From the NCBI GenBank assembly GCA_023634235.1, contig JAMKCF010000085.1, positions 124,001 through 188,000 on the forward strand: 64,000 bases of DNA, in the 5' to 3' direction. The stretch comes from Pisaster brevispinus. Lineage: Eukaryota; Echinodermata; Asteroidea; Forcipulatida; Asteriidae. This document shows positions 34,860-47,700 of this stretch, in pieces; positions within the stretch are counted from its first letter, which is position 1; each line of letters begins with the position of its first letter. The notes under the pieces are model-generated. The model was given only the letters and a program-made list of their open reading frames with translations, had not been told where the DNA came from and searched no databases. The position numbers were made by a program, and so were the translations under genes.

Positions 34860-36200
34860 TACTTTTGTTGCAAACTGCATTTATGTTGGCTGAAATTGCT
34901 CTTGTTGCAAACTGTGTTTATGTTTGCTTGAAATTGCTCTTGTTGCAAACTGCATTTATATTTGGCTGAAACTGCTCTTGTTGCAAACTGCATTTCTGTT
35001 TGGCTGAAATTGCTCTTGTTGCAAACTGCATTTATATTTGGCTGAAACTGCTCTTGTTGCAAACTGCATTTATATTTGGCTGAAATTGCTCTTGTTGCAA
35101 ACTGCATTTCTGTTTGGCTGAAATTGCTCTTGTTGCAAACTGCATTTATGTTTGGCTGAAATTGCTCTTGTTGCAAACTGCATTTATGGTTGGCTGAAAT
35201 TGCTCTTGTTGCAAACTGCATTTATGTTTGGCTGAAATTGCTCTTGCTGCAAACTGCATTTATGTTTGGCTGAAATTGCTCTTGTTGCAAACTGCATTTA
35301 TGCTTGGCTGAAATTGCTCTTGTTGCAAACTGCATTTATGTTTGGCTGAAATTGCTCGTTGCAAACTGCATTTATGTTTGGCTAAAATTGCTCTTGTTGC
35401 AAACTGCATTTATGGTTGGCTGAAATTGCTCTTGTTGCAAACTGCATATATGTTTGGCTGAAATTGCTCTTGTTGCAAACTGCATTTATGTTTGGCTGAA
35501 ATTGCTCGTTGCAAACTGCATTTATGTTTGGCTGAAATTGCTCTTGCTGCAAACTGCATTTATGTTTGGCTGAAATTGCTCGTTTCAAACTGCATTTATG
35601 TTTGGCTGAAATTGCTCTTGTTGCAAACTGCATTTATGTTTGGCTGAAATTGCTCTTGCTGCAAACTGCATTTATGTTTGGCTGAAATTGCTCTTGTTGC
35701 AAACTGCATTTATGTTTGGCTAAAATTGCTCTTGCTGCAAACTGCATTTATGTTTGGCTGAAATTGCTCTTGTTGCAAACTGCATTTATGTTTGGCTGAA
35801 ATTGCTCTTGCTGCAAACTGCATTTATATTTGGCTGAAACTGCTCTTGTTGCAAACTGCATTTATGTTTGGCTGAAATTGCTCGTTGCAAACTGCATTTA
35901 TGTTTGGCTGAAATTGCTCTTGCTGCAAACTGCATTTATGTTTGGCTGAAATTGCTCGTTTCAAACTGCATTTATGTTTGGCTGAAATTGCTCTTGTTGC
36001 AAACTGCATTTATGTTTGGCTGAAACTGCTCTTGTTGCAAACTGCATTTATGTTTGGCTGAAATTGCTCTTGTTGCAAACTGCATTTATGTTTGGCTGAA
36101 ATTGCTCTTGCTGCAAACTGCATTTATGTTTGGCTGAAATTGCTCTTGTTGCAAACTGCATTTATATTTGGCTGAAACTGCTCTTGTTGCAAACTTTGGA
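34860..36200. repeat. Minisatellite, period 38 bp, about 35 copies
   Basis: The unit tttggctgaaattgctcttg plus ttgcaaactgcatttatg is repeated with high identity. Short (34-36 bp) units with ctcgttgc or ctcgtttc variants occur in the same order at about 35505-35600 and 35875-35970, showing a duplicated block of about 370 bp. The minus strand is open in all frames across several units, as expected from the unit composition, and is not a gene. Confidence 0.95.
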
Positions 36201-36440
36201 CCAAATTACATTAATATCTGGTCAAAACTGCTTTTGCTGCTATTTAAATTGTAGTTGAGATTGTTTTAGACTGCAAGTTGTAATTGTATCTAGTAGAAAC
36301 TGCTTTGCTACAAGTTGCATTTATATTTGGTTGAAAGTGCTTAGAAACTCTGTTACAAATTGCATATATATATATCTGGTTGAAAATTGCTGCAAACTGC
36401 ATCTGTTTGGTTGATATTGAACAACGCTGATTCTCCACTG
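36201..36440. repeat. Degenerate trailing copies of the 38-bp repeat
   Basis: Diverged units (ctgcaagttgtaattgtatc, ctgctttgctacaagttgca) mirror those found at 34700-34850 on the other side, including a shared gctgctatttaaatt marker. The regular array therefore expanded inside an older repeat field. Confidence 0.6.
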
Positions 36441-36540
36441 TGCTATGATTCTGGTTCTATGTCAACCCAAGCCATCAAGAACTGGTTCTAGAAGAGATAT
36501 ACAACATTTGCTGTCGACAGAACGTTAAGATTCCATTTTG

Positions 36541-38320
36541 TTATATTGGTAAAATTTTCAACTGAGCTTAGCTTAAAATGTTTTCAAACTTTGCTAGTAA
36601 TTGCGTCAAACTTTGCTAACAAATTGCTTTTAACTTTGCTTAAAATTTCATCAAACTTTGCTTTAAATTTCTTAAAACTTGGCGTCAAACTTTGCTATTA
36701 ATTGAGTCAAACTTTGGTAGAAATTGTGCTTAAAACTCTGTCCTACTTGAAAATTTGTTGAAAATTGCATAAGACTTTACTGAAAATGGCATCTAATTTT
36801 GCTACTACTCGCGTCAAATTGTTCTCAATTTGTTTTTAATATGCATAAAATTTGGTTGAAAATTTTGTACAATGTTTTTGTAATAATTATGTTCTTAAAA
36901 TTTTCCATAGGCCTAATTTGTTGTATTTTGCATAAAATGTTTTCAAATTTTGCTAGTAATGGTGTCAAACTTTGCTGAACATTGCGTCTTACTTTGCTAG
37001 AAAATTGCCTCAAGCTTTGCTAGAAAATTGCGTCAAACTTTGCTTGAAATTGCGTCAAACTTTGCTTGAAATTGCATCACACTTTGCTTGAAATTGCATC
37101 ACACTTTGCTTGTAATTGCATCACACTTTGCTTGAAATTGCATCACACTTTGCTTGTATTTTTGCTTAAATTTTCTCCAAACTTTGAAATGGCATCTAAC
37201 TTTACTGAAAATAGCTTCTATTTTTGCTAGTAGTACTTGCGTCAAATTTAGTTGAAAATGTTCAATGTTTTTGTAATAATTATGTTCTTAAAATTTTCCA
37301 TAGGCCTAATTTGTTGTTTTTTGCTTAAAATGTTTTCAAACTTTGCTAGTAATTGTGTCAAACTTTGCTAAACATTGCGTCAAACTTTGCTAAGCACAGC
37401 ATCTTACTTTGCTAGTATTGGCATCAAACTTTGCTAGAAATTTTGCTTAAATTTTGTCAAACTTTGCTAGTAATGGTATCAAACTTTGCAGAACATTGCG
37501 TCAAACTTTGCTTGAAATTTTGCCTAAAATTGTGTCCAACTTTGCAGAACATTGCGTCAAATTTTGCTAGAAATTTTGCTCAAATTTTTTTCAAACTTTG
37601 CTGGTAATGGCGTCAAACTTTTCTTGAAATTTTGCCTAAAATTGTGTCCAACTTTGCAGAACATTGCGTCAAACTTTGTTAAGCACAACATCTTACTTGC
37701 TATGGTATCAAACTTTGCTAGTACTTGCATCAATTTTGGTTAAAATTTTTGTACGATGTTTTAGTAATAAATGTTCTTAAAATTTTCCATAATTTGTTGT
37801 ATTTTGCTTAAATTGTTTTCAAACTTAGCTAGTAATGGTGTCAAACTTTGCTGAACATTGCGTCAAACTTTGCGTCAAACTTTGCTAGAAATTTTGCTTA
37901 AAAATTTTCAAACTTTGCTAGTAATGGCGTCAAACTTTGCTTGAAATTTTGCCTAAAATAGTGTCCAACTTTGCAGAACATTGCGTCAAATTTTGCCAGA
38001 AATTGCATCAAACTTTGCTAGAAATTTTGCTCAAAATTTGTTCAAACTTTGCTGGTAATGGCGTCAAACTTTGCTTGAAATATAAAACAGTTTCCTTAAA
38101 GTTTCATATAAAATTTGCTTAAAACTTTGTATTAATCTTTGTAAAAATTGTAAAAATTTTATGACAAATGTTTTCCTTAATTTTTGTTACAATGTTTTTC
38201 CTAAATTTTGTTACAAATGTTTTCCTTAAAAATGTTGTTACAAATTGTTTACTTAAATTTTGTTACTCTCTGAAACTTTGTTACAAAATGTACTTTTTGA
38301 AACCTCATTAAACTTTTCTG
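36541..38320. repeat. Degenerate short-period repeat
   Basis: The motif gcgtcaaactttgctagaaa and variants (cttgaaattgc, aacattgcgtcaaac) recur every about 18-30 bp without strict periodicity. A longer segment with aataattatgttcttaaaat is repeated near 36880, 37270 and 37760, pointing to higher-order duplication. No gene is supported. Confidence 0.85.
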
Positions 38321-38353
38321 TTGTTACCCACTCCCAGCGCATTATTTCACTAA

Positions 38354-38429
38354 TATCCGAAGTAGTTCCTCCAAATCAGCAAGTAACTTTTAATAGTTAC
38401 TTACTGATTTGGAGGAACTACTTCGGATA
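38354..38429. repeat. Long hairpin, arms of about 35 bp
   Basis: tatccgaagtagttcctcca... is matched by its inverse ...tggaggaactacttcggata with one mismatch, around a loop of about 6 nt. It lies between the short-period repeat and a (AAAAT)n microsatellite. It could be a foldback element or the end of a mobile element. Confidence 0.9.
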
Positions 38430-38477
38430 AATAATTTTTTTTTTCTATATAATATAATATAATATATATACATACAT

Positions 38478-38511
38478 AAAATAAAATAAAATAAAATAAA
38501 ATAAAATAAAA
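38478..38511. repeat. (AAAAT)n microsatellite
   Basis: About seven pentamer repeats, preceded by an ATAAT/TATATA-rich run from 38445. Simple sequence. Confidence 0.95.
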
Positions 38512-38567
38512 ATGAAAATTAAAGAAAAATAAAAAAACAAAGACGAAACATAGGAACAATACCCCTA

Positions 38568-38640
38568 AAAATCGCCGCGGCCTTCGGCCGCATCCTGCGA
38601 TGCTCCGCCCCGCGCCCTCACGGGGCTACGCCCCCTGACC
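38568..38640. other. GC-rich palindromic island
   Basis: In a very AT-rich neighbourhood this stretch has nested palindromes: gcggccttcggccgc (6-bp stem, 3-nt loop), gccccgcgccctcacggggc, and gggctacgcccc. Such stem-loops can be transposon subterminal structures or terminator-like hairpins. The origin is unknown and the base composition suggests a different source from the flanks. Confidence 0.6.
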
Positions 38641-38744
38641 CCCATCCCTACACCCTACACTACCTCCATCCACATCCTATGAAGCTCCACCCAACGCCCT
38701 CATCATTCCTATACTGTTAATATTCCCATTACATATTATGACAC

Positions 38745-39360
38745 TTTGCTATTCACATACCCAATAAATACCTTCCGTACAGTTTAAGACAGTTTGCTAT
38801 TCACGTACCCGATATATACCTTCCGTACAGTTTAGGACAGTTTCCTATTCACGTACCCGATATATACCTCCCGTACAGTTTAAGACAGTTTGCTATCCAC
38901 GTACCCGATATATTCCTTCCGTACAGTTTAAGACAGTTTGCTATTCACGTACCCGATATATACCTCCCGTACAGTTTAAGACAGTTTGCTATTCACGTAC
39001 CTGATATATACCTTCCGTACAGTTTAAGACAGTTTGCTATTCACGTACCCGATATATTCCTTCCGTACAGTTTAAGACAGTTTGCTATTCACGTACCCGA
39101 TATATTCCTTCCGTACAGTTTAGGACAGTTTGCTATTCACGTACCCGATATATACCTCCCGTACAGTTTAAGACAGTTTGCTATTCACGTACCCGATATA
39201 TACCTTCCATACAGTTTAAGACAGTTTGCTATTCACGTGCCCTGTATATTCCTTCCGTATATTTTAACAGTTTGCTATTCACGTGCCCTGTATATTCCTT
39301 CCGTACAGTTTAAGACGGTTTGCTATCCACGTGCCCAATATATTCCTTCCGTACAGTTTC
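38745..39360. repeat. Minisatellite, period 48 bp, about 12-13 copies
   Basis: ccgtacagtttaagacagtt and attcacgtacccgatatata alternate with an exact 48-bp step (for example 38775, 38823). The last units decay from 39240. Read on the minus strand, each unit ends in a GYVNS-like peptide and is homologous to the last about 50 bp of the exon-like ORF at 39528-39781. The array therefore looks like an expansion of that coding end. Confidence 0.9.
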
Positions 39361-39527
39361 CTATTCACTTACCCAAAATTTTTTAGAACACAACCAACAC
39401 CGTACACATTATTTTTCACACCAGTTTATTTTTCTTTTATTCCTTTTTCAATATATTCTTCCTATATTTCTTAACACGGTTTACTACTTCCTCAAACAAC
39501 ATATTCCACCCATACAGTTCTAAACAG

Positions 39528-39781
39528 TTAACTATTCACGTACCCGACATCTTCCACCCATGCAGTTTCAGACCATTTCCATCTTCTACAACATAAACAT
39601 TCAAGAAAGTTGTTATTTACACGGATTGCTAATTTCACATCTTTATCTTGTTCACGCAGACTGACACTAATCTCCCAACTTCTTTCTCTGCTGATGTCAC
39701 CATCGTCCAACTTTAATTTCATGGTCGTCTCCTGATAAATTAAGTCTATGCCAACATGAATGCTATCTTCAATCAGAGAAT
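39528..39781 (-). CDS. Terminal-exon-like ORF of the 127-nt module family
   Basis: On the minus strand a pyrimidine-rich tract and ctttttgcag acceptor precede 84 open codons ending in TAA at 39528-39530. The start (DSLIEDSIHVGIDLIYQE, then MKLKLDDGD) aligns with the start of the repeated modules farther upstream on the same strand (DYSLVEESIHHEQR, then IKVKLE). The rest (REQDKDVKLAIRVNNNF, and a WVEDVGYVNS end) is unique. The ORF lacks an ATG at its start and would be a 3' exon. No known domain is recognised. Joining a 127-nt module directly to it does not keep the frame, so any mature transcript must use another exon or another frame. Confidence 0.35.
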
Positions 39782-40413
39782 CTGCAAAAAGAAATAAGAC
39801 ACACTGTCTTAAACATTTATCAAATATTCAAAGTAGGAAAACATTACAGCGCTTAATGTTGGAGAGACTAGGCAACAGGAGCCTAACAGAAAACCAAAGA
39901 CAGCACAAAGTTAGCTTGTAAATAGTTTAACAGGATAGAAACTACTCCTAATTCAATGAATAATCTGCAAACTAATTTTTCTTAATTTTTGAGGGACGCA
40001 ACACGGGAGCCTCAAAGTAAACCAAGGACAGCTTAACATCAGGTGGTGAATAGTTTAGAGGTTCAACAATCATTCAAGTGGCAAGTTATGAGAGACAAGA
40101 CAACACTAGCTAAAGATAGCAAAACTCCCGCTCATGAAAATGTTAAAGTTGAATATCCATTAACTATGAGGGATACGACAACATTAGGTTTTAGAGAACT
40201 GATGAGACGACACAACATTAACTCCTGAACACTATCGCTTGTGAATATTTATAGAGTTTAACAAACAATATGGGGTCAAATTTTGAAGGGACTGAACAAC
40301 ATGAGGATTTGAGAAATTGAAGAGAGAGACATCACAGCATCGTGAACCCATAAGAAGCTGACATCATTGCACGGGGTTAAAAAACTAAGGAGAAATGACA
40401 TTTTTCAACATAC

Positions 40414-40539
40414 CTCACAAAGGGAGGGAGTGATGCACAGCCATCATAAACATGATATTCAAAGTTGGCCTAGATAGAGGCACCATCTGATGCAAGAAGC
40501 TCTGTCAATGAGGGATATTCTCTTGAATCAGTGAAAAAT
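40414..40539 (-). pseudogene. Exon-like module, decayed copy
   Basis: Acceptor ttttttgcag and donor gtatgttg are kept around 126 nt. The frame starts FSLIQENIPH and then stops. It matches the module family in length and borders. Confidence 0.4.
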
Positions 40540-41129
40540 CTGCAAAAAAATAAAACATGCTGTTGTAAACTTCTTGTAAAACGTCACCATGCTTGAAGAA
40601 AATGAAGAGACAGCACAACAGTGCTTAATGAAAAAATGTAAGAGTTGAGAAACTAGACAACATGAGCCTCAAAGAAAACCAAAGACAGCACAACATCTGC
40701 TATTGAATAACTTGAGAGAGGGACAATGTGAGGTTCAGAGAAAATGATGAGACGGCCTAATGTTGTGTCGTGAACAATTGAAAAACTTTAAAATGTTTAA
40801 ATTTGGAGGGACTAGACAACAAGACACTCAAAAACAACCAATCAATGCACAGGGCTAAACAACTGAGGAGAAATGATGGCAAGTTATGAGGGACAGGAAA
40901 ACATGAGGTTCAGAGAAAATGATGAGACGACACTTCATTGCCTCGTGAACAATCTTCATGTAGAGGGTTGCTTACACATAAAAGAATTGAGGAGAAATGA
41001 TGGCAAGTTATGAGGGACAGGAAAACATGAGGTTCAGAGAAAATGATGAGACGACACTTCATTGCCTCGTGAACAATCTTCATGTAGAGGGTTGCTTACA
41101 CATAAAAGAATTGACATTTCTTGACATAC

Positions 41130-41241
41130 CTTAGAATAGGAGGCAGTGATGCATAGCCATCCTAAACATGACACTCCAACTTGACCTTGATAGCAGCAGC
41201 ATCTTGCTCATGATGAATGCTCTCTTCAACCAGTGACTGAT
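41130..41241 (-). pseudogene. Exon-like module with 15-nt deletion and one stop
   Basis: The frame reads SLVEESIHHEQ, a shortened middle, IKVKLECHV, a TAG stop, then DGYASLPPILR. The acceptor is ggag instead of gcag and the donor is gtatgtc. The total of 112 nt equals 127 minus 15, so the deletion is in frame. Confidence 0.4.
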
Positions 41242-41656
41242 CTCCAAAAAGAAATCAGACACACTGTCATAAACACTTTTTCTAAAAGTGTGCTTGGGCA
41301 AAATTTAAGAAGCAGTACAACACTGGCATGTAAGTAATTTGAGAGCTGATAAATATTAGAGTCACAAGTTTTGAAGGACAAGTTGTGAGGGACAAGACAA
41401 CGAAATGTTCTGAGAAAATGAAGAAACATCATCAAATTAGCTTGTGAACAATTTTATAAATGACCAATCATCACATCGGTTATTATTTGATGAACTTTAC
41501 GGAAAACCCTCAAAGATGCTAAGTTACGAGGGACTGGACAACATGGGGTTCCAAGAAGTTGAAGAGAAGGCACATCATTGTTTCACAGACAATTAAAAAG
41601 ATGAAAATCCATGCGCAGCTATAAAGAACTACGAAGAAATAACAAAATCAACATAC

Positions 41657-41783
41657 CTCAGGAAAAGAGGGAGTGATGCATAGTCATCCAAAAATGATGT
41701 TCTCAGTTGACCTGGATAGGAACATCTTCTCTTTGAAAGAAGCTTTGTCAATGATGGTTACTTCTTTGGAATCAATGACTAAT
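41657..41783 (-). pseudogene. Exon-like module, decayed copy
   Basis: Exactly 127 nt lie between an aatctgc-type acceptor (gcag on the minus strand) and a gtatgttg donor. Stops interrupt the frame, but the end still reads LDDYASLPLFLR. Border conservation outlasts the reading frame here. Confidence 0.4.
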
Positions 41784-44740
41784 CTGCAAACAAGATAACA
41801 CACGTTGTCTTAAACATTGTATTAATAGTCATTATGTGAATAATCTGCAAACAAAAAAAGGCATACTGTCGTAAACATTTATCAAATGACAAGACGTTTG
41901 AAGAAGATGAAGAGACAGCACAACAGAGGCTTGTTAACAACTTAAGAGTTGAAATATCATTAAATATCTTAGATTTAGAGGTTTGAGAATAATTTGAGAG
42001 TTGAACAATCATTAAGGTGCCACATTGTGAGGGACAGGACAACATGAGGTTCAAAAAAATTGAGGAGATGGCACAACATTGCATCGTGAACAAATTAAGA
42101 GTTGAAATGTCACTGCATCTCTCAGAATTTGAGGGACTACACAATCTTCGTTTGTAAACAAGCTTTGTCAATGATGGATACTTCTTTGGAATCAATGAGT
42201 AATCTGCAAACAAGATAACACACACTCTGTTGTAAACATTTATCAAATGACATCGTATTTGAAGAAAATGACAAGACGGCAATATGAGGATCTGAAAGAT
42301 TGAAGAGATGTCACAACAATGGCTTTTCAACATCTTCAGAGTTGAAATAGCTTCATATCAGTTTATTTTTAGGGACTTGACAACAGGAGCCTCAGAGAAA
42401 ATCAAAGTCAGAAAAAATTATTGGCTCGTGAAGAATTTGAAAAGTTAAGAGGGACAGGAAAGCAAAAGGTTCAGAGAAGTGATGAGACGGCACAACTTTC
42501 GCTAGTGAACAATTTCAGAGGTGAAATTCCATTACATCTCTTAGATTTTGAGAGACTATAAAACAAGAGCCTTAATTAAACACCAAAGACTGAACAACAT
42601 TGGCTTTTGAATAATTTGAGAGTTAAGGTGCGAAGGGACTGGACAACATGGGGTTTCGAGAAATTGAAGAGACGTCACAACAATGTCTCCTGAGCAATTT
42701 AAGAGTTGAAAATCATTGTGCAGGGTTTCAGAACTATGGAAAAATAACATATTTTAGAGAACAAGGGAGCGATGCCAGAAATTCAAAACATGACATTCCA
42801 AGTTGACCTAGATAGAAGCATCTTCTGATAGTAAAAGCTTTGTCATCAAGCTTTAAGAAAATTAAAAGAACAGTGGCTCATACACAATGTAAGTGTAGCA
42901 AATCATAAGAGCACTGAAACTTTTGAGAGACTAGACAAAATGAGCCTCAAGAAAGTAGCAACATTGACTTTTTTGAGAGTGGAACAATTTTGAAGGTTGT
43001 AAGTTATGAGGTACGAGCCAACATAAGGTTCGGAGAAAGTGGTGAGACGCCAAAACATTGGCTTGTGAAAAATTTAGAATTGAAATAGATCAAGTAGATT
43101 TTGAGGTACTACACAATAAGAGCCCTGAAAAAAAACCCAACAAAGACAGTACAAAATTGGCTCATGAAAAATTTGAGAGTTGAACAATCATTAGGGTGTC
43201 AGTTTATGAGGGACTAGACAACATGGGTTTTCAGATATTGAAGAGTCGGCAGGAAATTGTTTCATGGACAATTAACAAGTTGAAAAACAATGCACTGGGC
43301 TAAGCAACTAAGGAGAAATGGCAATTATTAACATGGCAAGTTACGAGAAACAATTATCAAATGTCATCATGCTTGGAGAAAAGGGAAAGTCGTCACAACA
43401 CTGGCTATTTTACAAATCAAAAGTTTGACATCATTAGATCGCTTAAATTTTGAGAGACTGGACAACATTAGGTTTATAGAAATTGAAGAACCATCACAAC
43501 ATAAGCCCTTGATCAATTTAAGAGTTGAAATATCATCACAATGTTTTTTTTTATAGGACTCGACAACAGAAGCCCTGAAGAAAGCACGACATTGGATCAG
43601 GAACAATTTGAAAGTTCAACAATCATTTAGTGGCAAGTCATTTGGTACAGAACAAAATAAACTCATATAAAAAGGCACAACACATTGGCTCAAGAACAAT
43701 TTTAGACTTGAAATATTATTACATCTCTAAGATTATAAGAGGCTACACAACAAGAGCCTTAACAAAACCTCAAAAACCAAGATAGAAGCTTCTTCTGATG
43801 AAAGAAGCTTTGTCCATAGTGGATGAAATCTTGAATCAGTGAATAATCTGCAAACAAATCTAGAGACTGCACAACATTGCTTCATTAAAAATTTTAGAGT
43901 TGACAAATCATTAATGCGTTTAATTTTGAGGGACTAGACAACACGAGCCTCAAAGAAAACCAAAGACTTCACAACATCTGCTTGTGAATAATTTGAGAGT
44001 TGAACTATTTTGAAGGTGGCAAGTTATGATGGACTGAGGTTCAGAGGAAATTAAACGAGACGGCAAAAGATTGGCCCGTGAACGATTTAAGAGTTGAAAT
44101 ATCATTACATGGATTAATTTTTGAGGACTTGACAACAAGAGCATCAAAGAAAACCAAAGACAGAGAAACATCGGATCATGTATAATTTGAAAGTTCAATA
44201 ATCATTTAGGTGCCAAGTTATAAGAAACTGGACAACATGAGGTTTCCAGAGATTGAACAGAGGTAACAACATTGATTCATGAACCATTCAAGAGTTGAAA
44301 ATCATGGCGAGAAGAAAACAAATTAAGGAGAAATAACATTTTTCAACACTCCCGTGATGCACAGCCAGTCAAAACATGACATTCCAAGTTGACCTAGATA
44401 GAAGCATGTTCTGATAATAATATTTTAAAAAATAATAATAATATTTAAAATTTATATTGCGCCCCTTACATACAAAATGATCAAGGGCGCAGAACACATG
44501 TTAAAAAGCACAGAGTGGAAGAAAAAGACAAAGAAAAAAGACTGGTCACCAGGCCAGTGCCCAAACAAAAGTATGGGGATACGTCTGTCCCGCCAACAGA
44601 GAACTAATAGTTACTTATTACATAGGCCTATCCCTGCTGGCATCGGTAATGTTTTGACCTTTTCAGGAGACAGACGCCTCTAACCCTAATATATGCTAAA
44701 ATACAAACTAACTGGCAAGGTGACCATAGAAGAAGACACA

Positions 44741-47700
44741 CTAAAAAGCGGTTTTAAAAAGGTAGGTTTTTATATTACATTTAAAAGAGATGAGTTTCTG
44801 TTCGCTACGTATGTGAAACGGTAGCGCATTCCAAAGCTTAGGGGCTGCCACAGAAAAAGCCCTATCACCAAATGTTGTCAACATTTTACCAAAAGGATAC
44901 TCCAAGAAAATACCATTATTCCCTGACCTAAGTTTATATGAAGATACTTTCCGGATGGAAACAAGATCCTGTAAGTACTTTGAAGAAAGACCATGAAGAG
45001 CTTTGAATGTCAACAACAGGATTTTAAAATTAATCCTGTACGAAACAGGCAGCCAATGTAATTGACGAATTATAGGTGTGATGTGTTCAAATCGGTGTGT
45101 GTTGGTAACAATTCTGGCAGCTGCGTTTTGAACCCTTTGTAGTTTAGCTATCTGTGACTTTGGCAGACCATACAAAAGGCTATTACAATAATCACAAATG
45201 CATGAATTAGTTTTAAAAGAGAGTCTTGTGTAAGGAATTGACTAATGCGTTTGATGTTGTGAAGATGAAAAAAGGCTGCAGAGCAAGCTTTATTCATGTG
45301 GGTGTTTATTGTAAGTTCAGAATCGAACCAAGACCCCAAGTTACGAACACATGTTGTAGGAAAAACAGTAGCTTCACCTATCATTATATCGGAAATATTA
45401 ATTTTCTTCAACTGCTGCTTTGATCCGATAATCAAAAATTCACTTTTAGCATCATTAATTAATAGCCGGTCATGTAACATCCATTGCCTGATGTCCCTAA
45501 TGCAATCTTCGATTATAGTCACAGCAGCTTGACAAGATTTGTCGTCGTCGGGTCTAAAAGATAGATACAGCTGAGTGTCATCGGCATAGCAATGAACATC
45601 AGGCAGATGATGCTCAACGATGTCAAACAATTTAGAGGCATAGACAATAAACAGAAATGGTCCTAAGCAGGATCCCTGAGGAACACCACAGTTGATGTTA
45701 AACTTCTCTGATAAGGTACCTTGAATGGATACACGTTGACTTCTATCTGACAAATAGGACGAAAACCAATCGAGGGCCTTGCCAGTGACTCCACATTTAG
45801 ACTGAAGACGTTTCAATAAAATTTCATGATCAACAGTATCGAATGCTGCACTCAGGTCTAAAAGGACAAGCAGAATAACATGTTGGGAATTCATCCTCAT
45901 CAGTAAATCATTTTTAACCTTAATAAGAGCCGTCTCTGTACTGTGATGCTTCCGGTAAGATGATTGGAGAACCGGAAACATGGAATGTTTTGACATGTGA
46001 CTATAAAGTTGGTCACAAACAGCCCTCTCAGTTAATTTAGAAATAAATTGTAAGTTACTGATTGGTCGGTAGTTTTCTAATTTCATATCAAGATTGGTTT
46101 TTTTTAATAAAGGGCATATTAAAGCTTCTTTCCAGTCAGTAGGAAATGTTCCAGAAACTAATGAAGAGTTTATGATGTTGGTAATTACTGGAAGCAAAAC
46201 ATCAAGGCACTCACCCACAAGGTTAGTAGGCATGGGATCCAGAGCGCATGATCCCTTAGAAGAATTGACAACTAGCTGTTTTACCTGTGACTCAGTTAAT
46301 GGTGCGAAACTATCAAACAGGTTATTACTGGACATTGTTTCAGGTGTAAAGGATAACGGTCTGTCAACAGAGGTTGAAACTTCCAAGTCATCAAGTTTAG
46401 CATGAATATTAGATATTTTCTTTACAAAAAAGCTACCCATATCATTAGCAAGAGTCATTTTATCTTTAAAAGGTGGATAGAGGACGTCAACACTATGCCC
46501 AAGCAGCTTTTTAGATGCTCTAAATAATTTCCTCTGGTCGGAACTATTACTTTCGATAAAGTCTTTGTAAAAATTGCAGCGAGCTTTATTAAGAAGAAAG
46601 GTAACCTTATTTCTTATAAGCTTATATTCTGAAAGATCAGAGACCATGTTTGTTCGTCGCCACTTCTTTTTTGCACGTCTCCTCATCCTCAAGGCAGAGT
46701 TGATTTCTTGACTAAACCAAGGTAGACGGGGCCTAGCGGTGACCATCTTAGACTTTAGTGGGGCATGTGTATTGAAGGCACCAGCTAGCGTAGAATTATA
46801 GCACTTCGTAAGCTCCTCAAGACCTTGAGGAGTGTCCCTGCACAGCCTAGAAGAGACTAAGTCACCTTTGAAGCAATTAATGTCAATGGATTTAATATCC
46901 CTATAACCAATCTGTTTAGCAGGAAAAGCAGACTTGTTTTGTTGCAAATTGCAAATAACAGAAAAATGATCAGAAAAAAGGTGGTGAGGTGTCGGGGGGC
47001 TATTAAGAACCATGTCCGATTTCCTGGTAATAACAAGATCTAGTGTGTGACCCATCTCATGAGTAGGTTTGTTAACATGTTGCTGGAGACCCATGGATTC
47101 AAGAAGTGACAAAAAACGTATAGTGTTTGGATCATCAGAGATATCAACATGGATGTTAAAATCCCCAGTTATTAAAACTGGTTCAGAAGATAAAATAATG
47201 GATTCTAAATAATCAGCAAAATCATTGATAAACCGATTAACTGTACAAGGGTGGCTAGCTGAGTAAGGTGGCCTATAGATAATTACAAGTCGTAATTTAC
47301 ACGAATTAATCCCTACAGACCATTCTGAAAACTCAAATGAGTCTAATTCATCTCCAGCAATTTTCTTGACATTCAAATGATCACGAAACAACAAAGCAGT
47401 GCCTCCCCCCACACGGTTTTTCGGGGGATGATCTAGCAATCTAAAACCAGGTGGAGTTGCTTCAACCTTGTGGGCAACATCCATATCTGTAAACCAAGTC
47501 TCTGTAAGGGCAAACAAATCAGCCTTACTATTAATAGCATAAGAAACAAAATTAGCTGCTTTATTTTTAAGAGATCTAGTATTTAAGCAACAGAGTTTAA
47601 ATAGATCATCAGAGGGAGCGGCAGGATTTACAACAATGTGTTTAAGGACAGGATCAGTGCGGTTTTCCAATACCCTATTATGAACATAATCAAGCCGGTG

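Larger units (their letters stand above)
39960..44415. repeat. Irregular satellite, period about 97-100 bp, first block
   Basis: Units share gacggcacaacattggctcg, tgaacaatttgagagttgaa, and a gagggactagacaacatgag part. Two alternating unit types give a dimer of about 200 bp. Divergence is moderate and indels are common. Minus-strand open frames of up to 184 codons run across units without any domain and are repeat by-products. The exon-like modules listed separately are embedded every 0.5-1.5 kb. Confidence 0.85.

Noticed and set aside
34859..36009. Minus-strand ORFs with repeated FATRAISAKHKCSLQQ peptides
   Set aside because: The 38-bp unit is open in all frames, so the ORFs follow from the repeat. 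There is no start context, domain or frame preference.
41779..42333. 184-codon minus-strand ORF and its relative at 59975-60415
   Set aside because: It runs across satellite units with no domain. The similarity between the two comes from duplication. Part of it crosses a decayed module acceptor, which would end an exon.
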